Shown: one piece after another, positions 1-7,695 of the stretch
How the letters are laid out: each line of letters starts with the position of its first letter
How positions within the stretch are numbered: position 1 is the first letter of the stretch
Assembly: GCA_900544205.1 (NCBI GenBank)
Contig: UQUG01000050.1
Span: 1-13,745, forward strand
Reading direction: 5' to 3'
DNA: 13,745 bases
Origin: an uncultured Collinsella sp.
Lineage (GTDB): Bacteria; Actinomycetota; Coriobacteriia; Coriobacteriales; Coriobacteriaceae
Notes under the pieces: model-generated
Database searches by the model: none
Seen by the model: the letters and a program-made list of their open reading frames with translations, nothing else
Told to the model about the DNA's origin: nothing
Made by a program: the position numbers and the translations under genes

Positions 1-54
1 GGCCATACCACGCCGTTTATCTGGTTTGTTTGGTTTTCACGGTCAATTATTTGA

Positions 55-83
55 CTGATACGTTCATAATGTGCAACCATAAT
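55..83 (+). promoter_or_regulatory. Candidate ftsZ promoter in the 176-base leader region
   Basis: The stretch before ftsZ is AT-rich compared with the genes and holds no convincing coding sequence; all three plus frames stop within it. A possible promoter is CTGATA (55-60), a 17-base spacer and CATAAT (78-83), matching the sigma-70 consensus at 4 and 5 of 6 positions. A TTGACT at 51-56 overlaps it, and a second CATAAT lies at 65-70, so the exact start is uncertain. It would leave an untranslated leader of roughly 85 bases. The call is by eye only. Confidence 0.35.
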
Positions 84-176
84 ACGGTTTACCTTTGCAT
101 TTACTTTCAACCTGAAGGTTAATGTGCGCAGGGGTCGACCCATGCTATGGCTATAACCTTTGTTCGGAGGACCGAC

Positions 177-1331
177 ATGCACGAGACAGAGATCAACAAC
201 TACCTTGCCGTCATTAAGGTGGTCGGCGTCGGCGGCGGCGGTACCAACGCGGTCAATCGAATGATCGAAGAGGGCATCCGCGGCGTCGAGTTTGTTGCCA
301 TCAACACCGATGCTCAGGCACTCGCGATCTCTGATGCCGATATCAAGGTGCACATCGGCACCGACCTTACCCGCGGCCTGGGCGCCGGCGCCAACCCCGA
401 GGTTGGCCGCAAGGCTGCCGATGAGTCCCGCGACGACATTGCCGAGGCGCTCGCTGGCGCCGACATGGTGTTCATCACCTGCGGCGAGGGCGGTGGCACC
501 GGTACCGGCGCTGCTCCCATCGTTGCCGATATCGCGATGAACGAGGTCGGCGCACTGACCGTCGCCGTCGTGACCAAGCCCTTCACCTTCGAGGGCCGCA
601 AGCGCAAGAAGAGCGCCGAGGAGGGCATTAAGACCCTCTCCGATTGCGTCGATACCATGATCGTCATCCCCAACGATAAGCTGCTCGACATCGCCGAGAA
701 GAAGACTACCATGCTCGAGGCCTTCGCGATTGCCGATGGCGTCCTTTCCCAGGGCACCCAGGGCATCACCGACCTCATCACCGTCCCCGGTATCATCAAC
801 CTGGACTTCGCCGATGTTAAGACCATCATGAAGCAGGCCGGTACCGCCATGATGGGTATCGGTACCTCTTCTGGGGATACCCGTGCCGTCGACGCTGCCC
901 AGCAGGCCATCTCCAGCCCGCTGCTCGAGAGCTCCATCGATGGTGCCACACGCGTGCTGCTCTCCATCGCCGGTTCCAAGGACCTGGGCATCCAGGAGAT
1001 CAGCGACGCCGCCGACGTTGTCGCCAACGCCGTCGACCCCGAGGCCAACATCATCTTCGGTACCGTTGTCGACGAGTCCCTGGGCGATCAGGTGCGTATC
1101 ACCGTCATCGCTACGGGCTTCTCCGACTCCAACGTCAACCGTCAGGACGAGCTCTTTGCTGCTCAGCAGTCTCAGAGCAAGGCCGCTGCCTCCGCTGAGC
1201 CGCAGCGCACCGCTCCGGCCACCAGCCCGGCTCAGGCCGCTCCGACCCGCAACGTCGGTGGCACCGAGCTTCCTAACTTCGGCAACGATCAGTTCGAGCT
1301 TCCCGACTTCCTGAAGCGCGGTAGCTTCTAA
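177..1331 (+). CDS. ftsZ: Cell division protein FtsZ
   Basis: FtsZ is the tubulin-like GTPase that polymerises into the Z ring at mid-cell and recruits the divisome. The 384-residue protein shows the N-terminal nucleotide-binding glycine loop (GVGGGGTNAVNRM, from residue 17), the tubulin signature GGGTGTG at 105-111, and the T7 catalytic loop NLDFADVK starting at 208, with Asp210 and Asp213 at the usual GTP-hydrolysis positions. A Gln/Ala/Pro/Ser-rich linker covers about 317-370. The last residues (ELPDFLKRGSF) are the conserved C-terminal peptide that binds partners such as SepF. The ATG at 177 is chosen because GGAGG at 166-170 lies 6 bases before it; an in-frame ATG at 147 has no ribosome binding site and adds ten residues atypical of the family. 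It appears to be transcribed alone, ending at the terminator just downstream. Codons are strongly biased, as expected for a highly expressed gene. Confidence 0.98.
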   Translation: MHETEINNYLAVIKVVGVGGGGTNAVNRMIEEGIRGVEFVAINTDAQALAISDADIKVHIGTDLTRGLGAGANPEVGRKAADESRDDIAEALAGADMVFITCGEGGGTGTGAAPIVADIAMNEVGALTVAVVTKPFTFEGRKRKKSAEEGIKTLSDCVDTMIVIPNDKLLDIAEKKTTMLEAFAIADGVLSQGTQGITDLITVPGIINLDFADVKTIMKQAGTAMMGIGTSSGDTRAVDAAQQAISSPLLESSIDGATRVLLSIAGSKDLGIQEISDAADVVANAVDPEANIIFGTVVDESLGDQVRITVIATGFSDSNVNRQDELFAAQQSQSKAAASAEPQRTAPATSPAQAAPTRNVGGTELPNFGNDQFELPDFLKRGSF

Positions 1332-1357
1332 GTCGTTCTTTGCATTGTTGCTCACGG

Positions 1358-1390
1358 GGGCGTGTCCGTATGGACGCGCCCTTTTTATTT
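1358..1390 (+). terminator. Intrinsic terminator of ftsZ
   Basis: A 10-bp stem (GGGCGTGTCC with GGACGCGCCC, one G-T wobble) closes a four-base GTAT loop and is followed directly by TTTTTATTT. It starts 26 bases after the ftsZ stop codon and separates ftsZ from the pgeF-pst operon. Confidence 0.9.
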
Positions 1391-1418
1391 CGACTTTGTA
1401 AACTAGAACCTCCAATCT

Positions 1419-1436
1419 CTTTACGTTCCCTTTACG
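1419..1436 (+). promoter_or_regulatory. Pho-box-like direct repeat upstream of pgeF-pst
   Basis: Two exact copies of CTTTACG (1419-1425 and 1430-1436) are separated by four bases, giving an 11-bp period. This 7+4+7 layout is that of the E. coli PhoB box (CTGTCAT-N4-CTGTCAT), and TTTACG-N5-TTTACG also resembles the Bacillus PhoP repeat (TTAACA-like, about 11-bp period). It precedes the pgeF-pstSCAB-phoU operon by about 105 bases and a candidate -10 element by 18 to 20. The repeat is seen; PhoB/PhoP binding is inferred. No response regulator gene is in the window. Confidence 0.5.
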
Positions 1437-1454
1437 ATTGCCTCCAGTGCAGCA

Positions 1455-1462
1455 GGTATCCT
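1455..1462 (+). promoter_or_regulatory. Candidate -10 element for the pgeF-pst operon
   Basis: GGTATCCT contains TATCCT, a 4-of-6 match to the -10 consensus, 20 bases after the CTTTACG repeat. No good -35 hexamer is seen, which would suit an activator-dependent promoter. A TATAAA at 1484-1489 is an alternative -10. Between here and the start codon lies a small hairpin (GCGGC-GAT-GCCGC, 1501-1513) in the presumed leader. Confidence 0.3.
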
Positions 1463-1541
1463 TTTAGAGAAGTATGACAGCCGTATAAACGCGGGCTGTA
1501 GCGGCGATGCCGCGGTACTTGTGTTATTAGGAGGCTTTAGT

Positions 1542-2342
1542 ATGGCAGCACGTGCGGACAACGTTTCGCGTGTCGACCATGATGGAGTTACGTTGGTGGA
1601 AGGCGCGACATCCGATGTTCGCTTTGCCTTCACCGAGCGCGCCGGTGGTGTTTCCGAAGATGCGTACTCCTCACTCAATTTGGGCTCGCATGTTGGCGAT
1701 GACCCCTTTGCTGTTCAAGAAAATCGTCGTCGCGTGCTCGAGGCTATGGGTGCCGCCGAGTGCGAGCACAACTTGCTCGTTCCCAATCAGGTCCATGGTG
1801 ACCATATCGTTGCGGTGACCTCGAACGGCGCCGATGACCTTGAGGACGTCCGCGAGCAGATTGCCGAGGGCTGCGATGCCATCGTCTGTACGGCGCATAA
1901 CGTACCCGTGCTGCTCTGCTTTGCCGACTGCGTTCCCGTGGTGCTGGTGGCCCCCGGCGGATTTGCCGTGGTGCACTCCGGTTGGAAGGGCACGATTGCA
2001 CGTATTTCCGCCAAGGCGTGCCAGGCGCTTTGCGATGCTGCCGGTTGCGATGCGAGCGACGTTTCCGCCTATATCGGCCCCCATATCTTGGGTGACGAAT
2101 ATGAGGTATCCCAGGAACTCATGGATCGCTTTGCCGCCGAGTTCTCTTGCATCGATGCGAATACCTCTCGCATGCTCGATCTTTCCGCTGCCATTCGCGA
2201 GGCGCTGGTAGATGTCGGTGTCGACGCGGATAATATCGTGGATACCCAGCTTTCGACCGTGCGTCAGAACGACCGCTTTTATTCCTACCGTAACGAGGAC
2301 GGCACCTGTGGGCGCCATGCTGCGATCGGCGTGATGCTATGA
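1542..2342 (+). CDS. pgeF: Laccase-domain purine nucleoside phosphorylase / polyphenol oxidase family protein
   Basis: This 266-residue protein belongs to the YfiH/YlmD/LACC1 family (Pfam Cu-oxidase_4), once called multicopper polyphenol oxidases. Characterised members are zinc-dependent purine nucleoside phosphorylases and adenosine deaminases; PgeF in E. coli has been linked to peptidoglycan editing. The three family metal ligands are visible: His85 in NQVHGD, Cys130 in FADCVP and His145 in VVHSGWKG. A GPHILGDEYEV motif follows at 179-189, where many relatives have GPCI. The start at 1542 is supported by AGGAGG at 1529-1534 with 7-base spacing; an upstream GTG at 1521 lies before that site. 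The gene commonly follows ftsZ in actinobacteria and Firmicutes. Here its stop overlaps the pstS start by four bases, making it the first gene of the phosphate operon. A phosphorolytic enzyme uses phosphate, but a functional link is only inference. Confidence 0.92.
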   Translation: MAARADNVSRVDHDGVTLVEGATSDVRFAFTERAGGVSEDAYSSLNLGSHVGDDPFAVQENRRRVLEAMGAAECEHNLLVPNQVHGDHIVAVTSNGADDLEDVREQIAEGCDAIVCTAHNVPVLLCFADCVPVVLVAPGGFAVVHSGWKGTIARISAKACQALCDAAGCDASDVSAYIGPHILGDEYEVSQELMDRFAAEFSCIDANTSRMLDLSAAIREALVDVGVDADNIVDTQLSTVRQNDRFYSYRNEDGTCGRHAAIGVML

Positions 2343-3175
2343 GAAAGATCGTATCGGTCCTGAGCGCCGCTGTGCTTACGCTTACGCTGTGCGCCTGTTC
2401 TTCGGGATCTTCTAGCTCTTCCATTACCGTGGCCGGCTCCACGACCTGCCTTCCTATCGCCGAGATTGCGGCCGAGGGCTTTAAGGAGGAGACCGGCATC
2501 GACGTGCTCGTTTCCGGTTTGGGTTCTTCCGCTGGGATCGAGGCCGTCAGCGCCGGCACGGCCGATATCGCCAGCTCCTCCCGTGGACTCAATGCCGACG
2601 AACAGGATCTGGGCCTGACTCCCATTGTCATTGCCCACGACGGTATTGCGGTCATCGTGAACGACGACAACCCCGTCGATAACCTCTCGGCCGAGCAGCT
2701 CCGCGATATCTACGCCGGCAAGATTACCAATTGGAAAGAGGTCGGTGGCGAGGACCTGAGGATTCAGGTCATCAACCGAGACGAGGCGTCCGGTACGCGC
2801 GAGGCCTTCCGTACCATCGTGATGGATGGCACGCCGTTCGATCGCCGCTCGGCCGTTCTTTCGGGTACGGGCCAGGTGCGCGACGTGGTATCTCGTTCGC
2901 GTGGGGCCATCGGCTACATTTCGCTGGGCTTCGTCGATAGCCTCAACGCCAAGACCTCGGTCAAGGCCGTCTCGGTCAATCATGTTGAGGCGTCCGAGAA
3001 GACGGTCGCGAGTGGCGGCTATCCCATCTCGCGCGACCTTTACTTCTTTGTGAAGGGTGTGCCTTCGCAGCAGGCGCAGGATTACATCGACTATGTGACG
3101 TCCGAAAAGATGGACAAGCAGATTCGCGAGGCGGGCTTTATTCCCGTCACCAACGACGAGAAGGGGAGTGAGTAG
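2339..3175 (+). CDS. pstS: Phosphate ABC transporter substrate-binding lipoprotein PstS
   Basis: PstS captures phosphate outside the membrane and delivers it to the PstCA channel. The 278-residue precursor has a basic N-terminus (MRK), a hydrophobic signal core and the lipobox LCAC, so Cys20 should be lipidated and anchored after cleavage by signal peptidase II. A Ser-rich tether (21-28) follows. Phosphate-contact motifs are in the expected order: AGSTT at 32-36, SSSRGL at 79-84 and RDEASGTRE at 147-155, with GYIS at 192-195. The length is at the short end for the family. The start codon overlaps the pgeF stop (ATGA) and no clear ribosome binding site precedes it, so translation is probably coupled to pgeF. 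An open frame on the opposite strand across the gene is a shadow. Confidence 0.95.
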   Translation: MRKIVSVLSAAVLTLTLCACSSGSSSSSITVAGSTTCLPIAEIAAEGFKEETGIDVLVSGLGSSAGIEAVSAGTADIASSSRGLNADEQDLGLTPIVIAHDGIAVIVNDDNPVDNLSAEQLRDIYAGKITNWKEVGGEDLRIQVINRDEASGTREAFRTIVMDGTPFDRRSAVLSGTGQVRDVVSRSRGAIGYISLGFVDSLNAKTSVKAVSVNHVEASEKTVASGGYPISRDLYFFVKGVPSQQAQDYIDYVTSEKMDKQIREAGFIPVTNDEKGSE

Positions 3176-3176
3176 C

Positions 3177-4103
3177 ATGGAAGCACAGGAAAACTCCCAG
3201 ACTGAGCAGAATGTTCAGACGCCCAAGAAGCGCGAGCTGGCGCTCGTATCGCGCAGTACCTATATCAAGGAGAAGGCGCTGCAGTGGATCTTCTTTGCCT
3301 GCGCGTTCTTGGCGGTCGTTACCGTCATCCTGATTTTTGTCTTTACCACGTACTCGGCGCTGCCCGTCTTTACTGACATCGGTCTGGCTGACTTCTTTAG
3401 CTTTACGTGGGCGCCTTCCGAGGGCCACTACGGCATCTTGTCGCTGCTTGCTGGCTCGGGTCTGGTGACCGTCGGTGCGCTCGCCATGGGCGTGCCGCTG
3501 GGCGTGGGTACGGCCGTTTACCTGGTCGAGATTGCCAGCAAGCGCGTGCGCAAGCTCATCAGCCCCGCCGTTGACCTGCTGGCGGGCATACCCTCCATCA
3601 TCTACGGCTTCTTTGGCATGATCATCATCCGCCCGTTTATCGCACAACTGACCGGCGGCCTTGGTTTTGGTGCGCTGACGGCGTGGTTTGTGCTCGCCAT
3701 CATGATCGTCCCTACCATCACCACGCTCACCATCGATGCTCTCAATTCCATTCCCATGGGCATTCGCGAGGCATCGTATGCCATGGGCGCCACAAAGTGG
3801 CAGACCATCTATAAGGTCGTGCTACCTGCCGCGAAGCTGGGTATCGTTGATGCCATCGTGCTGGGTATGGGCCGTGCCATCGGCGAGACCATGGCCGTGC
3901 TCATGGTCGTAGGTAACGCCCCGGTTATTCCCGACAGCATTGCGAGCCCCATCTCGACGCTCACGAGCCAGATTGCGCTCGACATGAGCTATTCCTCGGG
4001 TCTGCACCGCTCGGCGCTGTTCGGCATGGGTGTGGTCCTGTTTATCATCTCCGCCACGCTGGTGGGTATCGTTCGTCTGATTTCCAAGAAGAAGAGGGGG
4101 TAG
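3177..4103 (+). CDS. pstC: Phosphate ABC transporter permease PstC
   Basis: PstC is one of the two membrane subunits of the high-affinity phosphate importer. The 308-residue protein has about 30 hydrophilic N-terminal residues, a first membrane helix at about 36-60, and a permease core (about 85-300) with several more helices. The cytoplasmic EAA coupling loop is intact, starting EASYAMGATKW at 198 and running to LPAA at 219, followed by RAIGET at 233-238, typical of PstC/PstA. The ATG at 3177 is preferred because GGGGAG ends 8 bases upstream; an in-frame GTG at 3168 would overlap the pstS end and that site. It lies one base after pstS and three bases before pstA, so the genes are tightly co-translated. 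Confidence 0.96.
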   Translation: MEAQENSQTEQNVQTPKKRELALVSRSTYIKEKALQWIFFACAFLAVVTVILIFVFTTYSALPVFTDIGLADFFSFTWAPSEGHYGILSLLAGSGLVTVGALAMGVPLGVGTAVYLVEIASKRVRKLISPAVDLLAGIPSIIYGFFGMIIIRPFIAQLTGGLGFGALTAWFVLAIMIVPTITTLTIDALNSIPMGIREASYAMGATKWQTIYKVVLPAAKLGIVDAIVLGMGRAIGETMAVLMVVGNAPVIPDSIASPISTLTSQIALDMSYSSGLHRSALFGMGVVLFIISATLVGIVRLISKKKRG

Positions 4104-4106
4104 GCT

Positions 4107-5012
4107 ATGTCCGATTCCGTTGACACGACGGTCGATACGACCTCGTCGCGCGAGCGCATCAAGCGTGCCCTTTCCCACGGCAAGAAGGGCCGCATCAACA
4201 AGGACCTGTCCAACAAGATCATGCTTGGCGTGTTTCGTGCCGCTGCCTACATCACCACGCTGGTGCTGGTCGCTATCATCGCCTACGTGGTCATCAACGG
4301 CCTGCCACACATCTCGCTCGACTTTATCTTCGGTTGGCCCCAGGGCGTCAACGCCGAGGGCGGAATTTGGCCCACGATCGTCTCGACCGTCTACGTGACG
4401 GCGCTCGCCATGCTTATCTGCACGCCGATCGCTGTGCTGGCAGCCGTCTATCTGGCCGAGTACGCCAAGCAGGGCAAGGTCGTCGAGCTCATTCGCTACG
4501 CTGCTGACGCTTTGGCCTCGGTGCCCTCCATCGTTATGGGCCTGTTTGGCTACGCCTTGTTTGTCGAGGCTATGGGCCTGGGCCTTTCGATGGTCTCGGC
4601 CGCTCTGGCGCTCGCGCTCTTGATGCTTCCCATCGTCATGCGCACCACCGAAGAAGCCATTCGCGCCGTTCCGCGCTATATCCGTTGGGGCGCGTACGGC
4701 CTGGGCGCTACCAAGTGGCAGGTCGTCTCCAAGATCGTGCTTCCTTCGGCCTTTGGCCGCATTGCCACGGGCATCGTCCTTGCCATCGGCCGTGCCATCG
4801 GCGAGACCGCCGTGGTGCTCTACACCATGGGCCAGGCCATCAATCTACCTATTTCGCCGCTCGATTCCGGTCGTCCCATGACCGTTCACCTGTACCTGCT
4901 TGCCAACGACGGCATCAACATGAACGCAGCCTACGGCACCGCGCTCTTGCTGATGGTGATCATTTTGGCCTTCAACCTGTTTGCGCGCTTCCTGTCGCGC
5001 AAGCGTCGCTAG
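4107..5012 (+). CDS. pstA: Phosphate ABC transporter permease PstA
   Basis: PstA pairs with PstC to form the phosphate channel. The 301-residue protein has a hydrophilic, charged N-terminus (1-38), a first membrane helix at about 44-64, and a permease core with helices spread over about 90-293. The coupling loop lies at 194-215 (WGAYGLGATKW then KIVLPSA) and is followed by GRAIGET at 228-234. The usual Glu-Ala at the start of this loop (REAAYALG in E. coli PstA) reads Trp-Gly here, a notable substitution at the contact with the ATPase. A GAGGGGG ribosome binding site overlaps the end of pstC, with 6-base spacing. Sequence and position between pstC and pstB leave little doubt about identity. 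Confidence 0.95.
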   Translation: MSDSVDTTVDTTSSRERIKRALSHGKKGRINKDLSNKIMLGVFRAAAYITTLVLVAIIAYVVINGLPHISLDFIFGWPQGVNAEGGIWPTIVSTVYVTALAMLICTPIAVLAAVYLAEYAKQGKVVELIRYAADALASVPSIVMGLFGYALFVEAMGLGLSMVSAALALALLMLPIVMRTTEEAIRAVPRYIRWGAYGLGATKWQVVSKIVLPSAFGRIATGIVLAIGRAIGETAVVLYTMGQAINLPISPLDSGRPMTVHLYLLANDGINMNAAYGTALLLMVIILAFNLFARFLSRKRR

Positions 5013-5024
5013 TTAAGGAGTCCC

Positions 5025-5828
<804 letters not shown>

Positions 5829-5879
5829 TCGGTGCGACTAGTCCCAAGCCGATCGGATCTGGTCCGGTGCGTATTCACT

Positions 5880-5900
5880 GTGCGGGCGGCATGACCGCAC
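5880..5900 (+). other. Small hairpin between pstB and phoU
   Basis: In the 92-base pstB-phoU gap, GTGCGG (5880-5885) and CCGCAC (5895-5900) can pair around a 9-base loop. No T-run follows, so it is unlikely to terminate transcription; it could be an mRNA processing or stability element. A palindrome CCGATCGG lies at 5849-5856. Either may be chance. Confidence 0.3.
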
Positions 5901-5920
5901 CCAACTGATTGGAGTGAACC

Positions 5921-6778
5921 ATGCGCAAACTGTTTTCCCGTCAGCTCATCGAGGCCCGTCACGAGATGCTGAGCATCTACGAGGCCGTCGATCTGGCCCT
6001 CCACGATGCCGTGAAGGCCTATGTGACCGACGACCGCAAGCTCGCCACCAAGACCAAGAAGCGTACGCTTTCGATTGACGCACGCTGCGCCAACCTGGAG
6101 GCCGTCTGCTACAACCTGATTGCCACGCAGTCACCGGTCGCCTCCGACTTCCGCTTGCTGCAGACGATCATCTACGTCGACTTTAACCTGCAGCGCATGA
6201 CCGATAAGGTTCGCCAGATTTGCCGCGCCACGCGTCATATGATCAAGGCCGACATCTCGCTGCCCAAGGAGCTTGTCGGCACGGTCGAGGCCGAGGCTGA
6301 GGCCGTCTACCAGGTGCTGGGCTCTTCGCTTTCTGCGCTCGTCACCAACGACATGTCCATCATCTGCAACTTGGCCGTCGAGGACGAGCCAGTGCACGCC
6401 GCCTACGAGAAGTTCTTCCGCACCTTTAACCGCATGGACACGGGCGATTTTATGGACGACGACAGCAACTATGACGACCTGCGCCGCGCCATCATGGTAT
6501 CGCGCTATCTCGATCGCATCGCCTCGATTTCCATCGATGCCGCCTGCCGTCTGACCTTCCTGTTGACCGGACAGCGTATGACTGCCGGTGATATCGCCTG
6601 CACTGATGAGGATGAGCTCGAGAGCATGCGCGTGCCTTCGGGCGAGGGTGTTATCATGAGGCCCGCCGTCGATGCACGCTACGTTGCCAAGGTGCCCGTT
6701 AACGAGGTCAGCGAGGGTCTTCGCTACCTGCTCGATCATCTTGAGGATGAGGACGATGGCGAGGACGACGAGGAGTAA
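5921..6778 (+). CDS. phoU: PhoU-family phosphate uptake regulator
   Basis: PhoU proteins are cytoplasmic helical-bundle proteins that restrain Pst transport and pass phosphate status to the PhoR/PhoB-type signalling pair. The 285-residue product has two PhoU repeats: residues about 10-105 with PVASDFRLL (72-80) and DFNLQRMTD (87-95), and about 120-215 with RYLDRIASIS (195-204). The metal-cluster motif of typical PhoU (E/D-R-I-G-D) is degenerate here: Glu is Gln in repeat 1, and the Gly-Asp is Ala-Ser in repeat 2. The protein is longer than usual (about 215-240), ending in a roughly 60-residue extension whose last residues are nearly all Asp/Glu. TTGGAGTG with 6-base spacing supports the ATG. 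It lies 92 bases after pstB, same strand, closing the pst operon. Confidence 0.9.
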   Translation: MRKLFSRQLIEARHEMLSIYEAVDLALHDAVKAYVTDDRKLATKTKKRTLSIDARCANLEAVCYNLIATQSPVASDFRLLQTIIYVDFNLQRMTDKVRQICRATRHMIKADISLPKELVGTVEAEAEAVYQVLGSSLSALVTNDMSIICNLAVEDEPVHAAYEKFFRTFNRMDTGDFMDDDSNYDDLRRAIMVSRYLDRIASISIDAACRLTFLLTGQRMTAGDIACTDEDELESMRVPSGEGVIMRPAVDARYVAKVPVNEVSEGLRYLLDHLEDEDDGEDDEE

Positions 6779-6815
6779 GTAACCCCGTTCGTCGAAAGAT
6801 TGTAAATACCTAAGT

Positions 6816-6850
6816 GAGCGCGGCCTTGCACATGCGGGGCCGCGCTCTTG
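6816..6850 (+). terminator. Terminator-like hairpin after phoU
   Basis: A perfect 10-bp GC-rich stem (GAGCGCGGCC with GGCCGCGCTC) encloses a 12-base loop 37 bases after phoU. It is followed only by TTGCGTT, a poor U-tract, so termination may be partial and yggS could receive read-through from the pst operon. Confidence 0.55.
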
Positions 6851-6897
6851 CGTTAGCATGGGACTACTTGTTTGGCTGTCAGCGGAGGCGATTGGCA

Positions 6898-7635
6898 ATG
6901 GATAACTATTTGGACTTGATGCGCGCTCGCCGCGAGCAGATTCTGGAACGTTTTTATGCGGCGCTCGATCGCGCGGGCCGTCCCCACGACGCCGCGCGCC
7001 TCATTGCCGTGTCCAAGACCGTTGGTGTCGATGAGACCGTTGCCGCCATCCAGGCGGGGTATCGCCATTTTGCCGAGAATCGCCCGCAGGAGCTGGTTCG
7101 CAAGCTCACAGGTTTGGCGGAGCATCCGGAGCTGCCCGAGGTGCGCTTCGATATGATCGGCAACCTGCAGACCAATAAGATCAATGCGGTGCTGGGCTCA
7201 GCCGAGCTGATTCACTCGGTGGGTTCGCTGCATCTGGCGCAGGCGATCTCGAGCCGTGCTGCCCGCAAGATTGAGGCAGGCGAACTCGCCGGCCCCCAGC
7301 GTGTGCTCATTGAGGTCAATGTGAGTGGTGAGGAGTCGAAGGGAGGCTTTTCGCCCGATGAGATTCGCGCCGCCGCGGGTGAGCTTGCGGAACTTGAGGG
7401 AATTTGCGTACAGGGGCTTATGACTATGGCGCCCCGGGGGAATAAGGATGTGGCACGCCGCACCTTTGCGGGGCTTCGTGAGCTGAGGGATGAGCTGGAG
7501 GCGGCGCATCCCGATTTGAACCTGCCTGAGCTTTCCTGCGGCATGAGCGAAGACTTTGAGCCTGCCCTTGAGGAGGGCTCTACGCTCGTTCGCCTGGGCA
7601 GGGTAGTATTTAGCCCGGAGTTTGCAGTAAAATAA
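6898..7635 (+). CDS. yggS: YggS/PLPBP family pyridoxal phosphate homeostasis protein
   Basis: Members of this family (YggS, YlmE, human PLPBP) bind pyridoxal phosphate in a single alanine-racemase-like barrel and help maintain vitamin B6 and amino-acid balance; no catalytic activity is established. The 245-residue protein has the PLP lysine as Lys40 in LIAVSKTV, then FAENRPQEL (59-66; usually GEN), IGNLQTNK (87-94; often IGxLQxNK), and LSCGMSEDFEPALEEGS with VRLGRVVF near the C-terminus, which forms the phosphate cup. The ATG at 6898 has GGAGG at 6884-6888, 9 bases upstream. A longer reading from 6814 would run through the phoU terminator hairpin and is rejected. In many Gram-positives this gene precedes sepF, as it does here. 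Confidence 0.93.
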   Translation: MDNYLDLMRARREQILERFYAALDRAGRPHDAARLIAVSKTVGVDETVAAIQAGYRHFAENRPQELVRKLTGLAEHPELPEVRFDMIGNLQTNKINAVLGSAELIHSVGSLHLAQAISSRAARKIEAGELAGPQRVLIEVNVSGEESKGGFSPDEIRAAAGELAELEGICVQGLMTMAPRGNKDVARRTFAGLRELRDELEAAHPDLNLPELSCGMSEDFEPALEEGSTLVRLGRVVFSPEFAVK

Positions 7636-7695
7636 GGCTCTGAAGTGCGCACTGATTATCGGTGCGCCTGCACTAAACCGCGAGAGGACACAACC

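Noticed and set aside
88..105. TTTACC-N6-TTTACT before ftsZ as a second Pho-type repeat
   Set aside because: The period is 12 rather than 11 and the copies are imperfect in an AT-rich leader; probably chance.
147..176. Upstream in-frame ATG giving FtsZ ten extra residues
   Set aside because: No ribosome binding site before it, while GGAGG sits ideally before the ATG at 177 and the shorter N-terminus fits the family.
314..1054. Minus-strand 246-codon open frame inside ftsZ
   Set aside because: Shadow of the highly biased ftsZ codons; no supporting binding site or domain.
2285..3178. Long minus-strand open frame across pstS (297 codons)
   Set aside because: It lies antisense to a clear PstS; the open frame follows from GC-biased codons, and its product shows no recognisable domain.
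6814..6897. N-terminal extension of YggS
   Set aside because: It would translate the phoU terminator hairpin; the ATG at 6898 has a good GGAGG and matches the family start.
7647..7667. GCGCAC/GTGCGC hairpin between yggS and sepF
   Set aside because: Only six base pairs and no T-run; not enough to call a terminator or attenuator.
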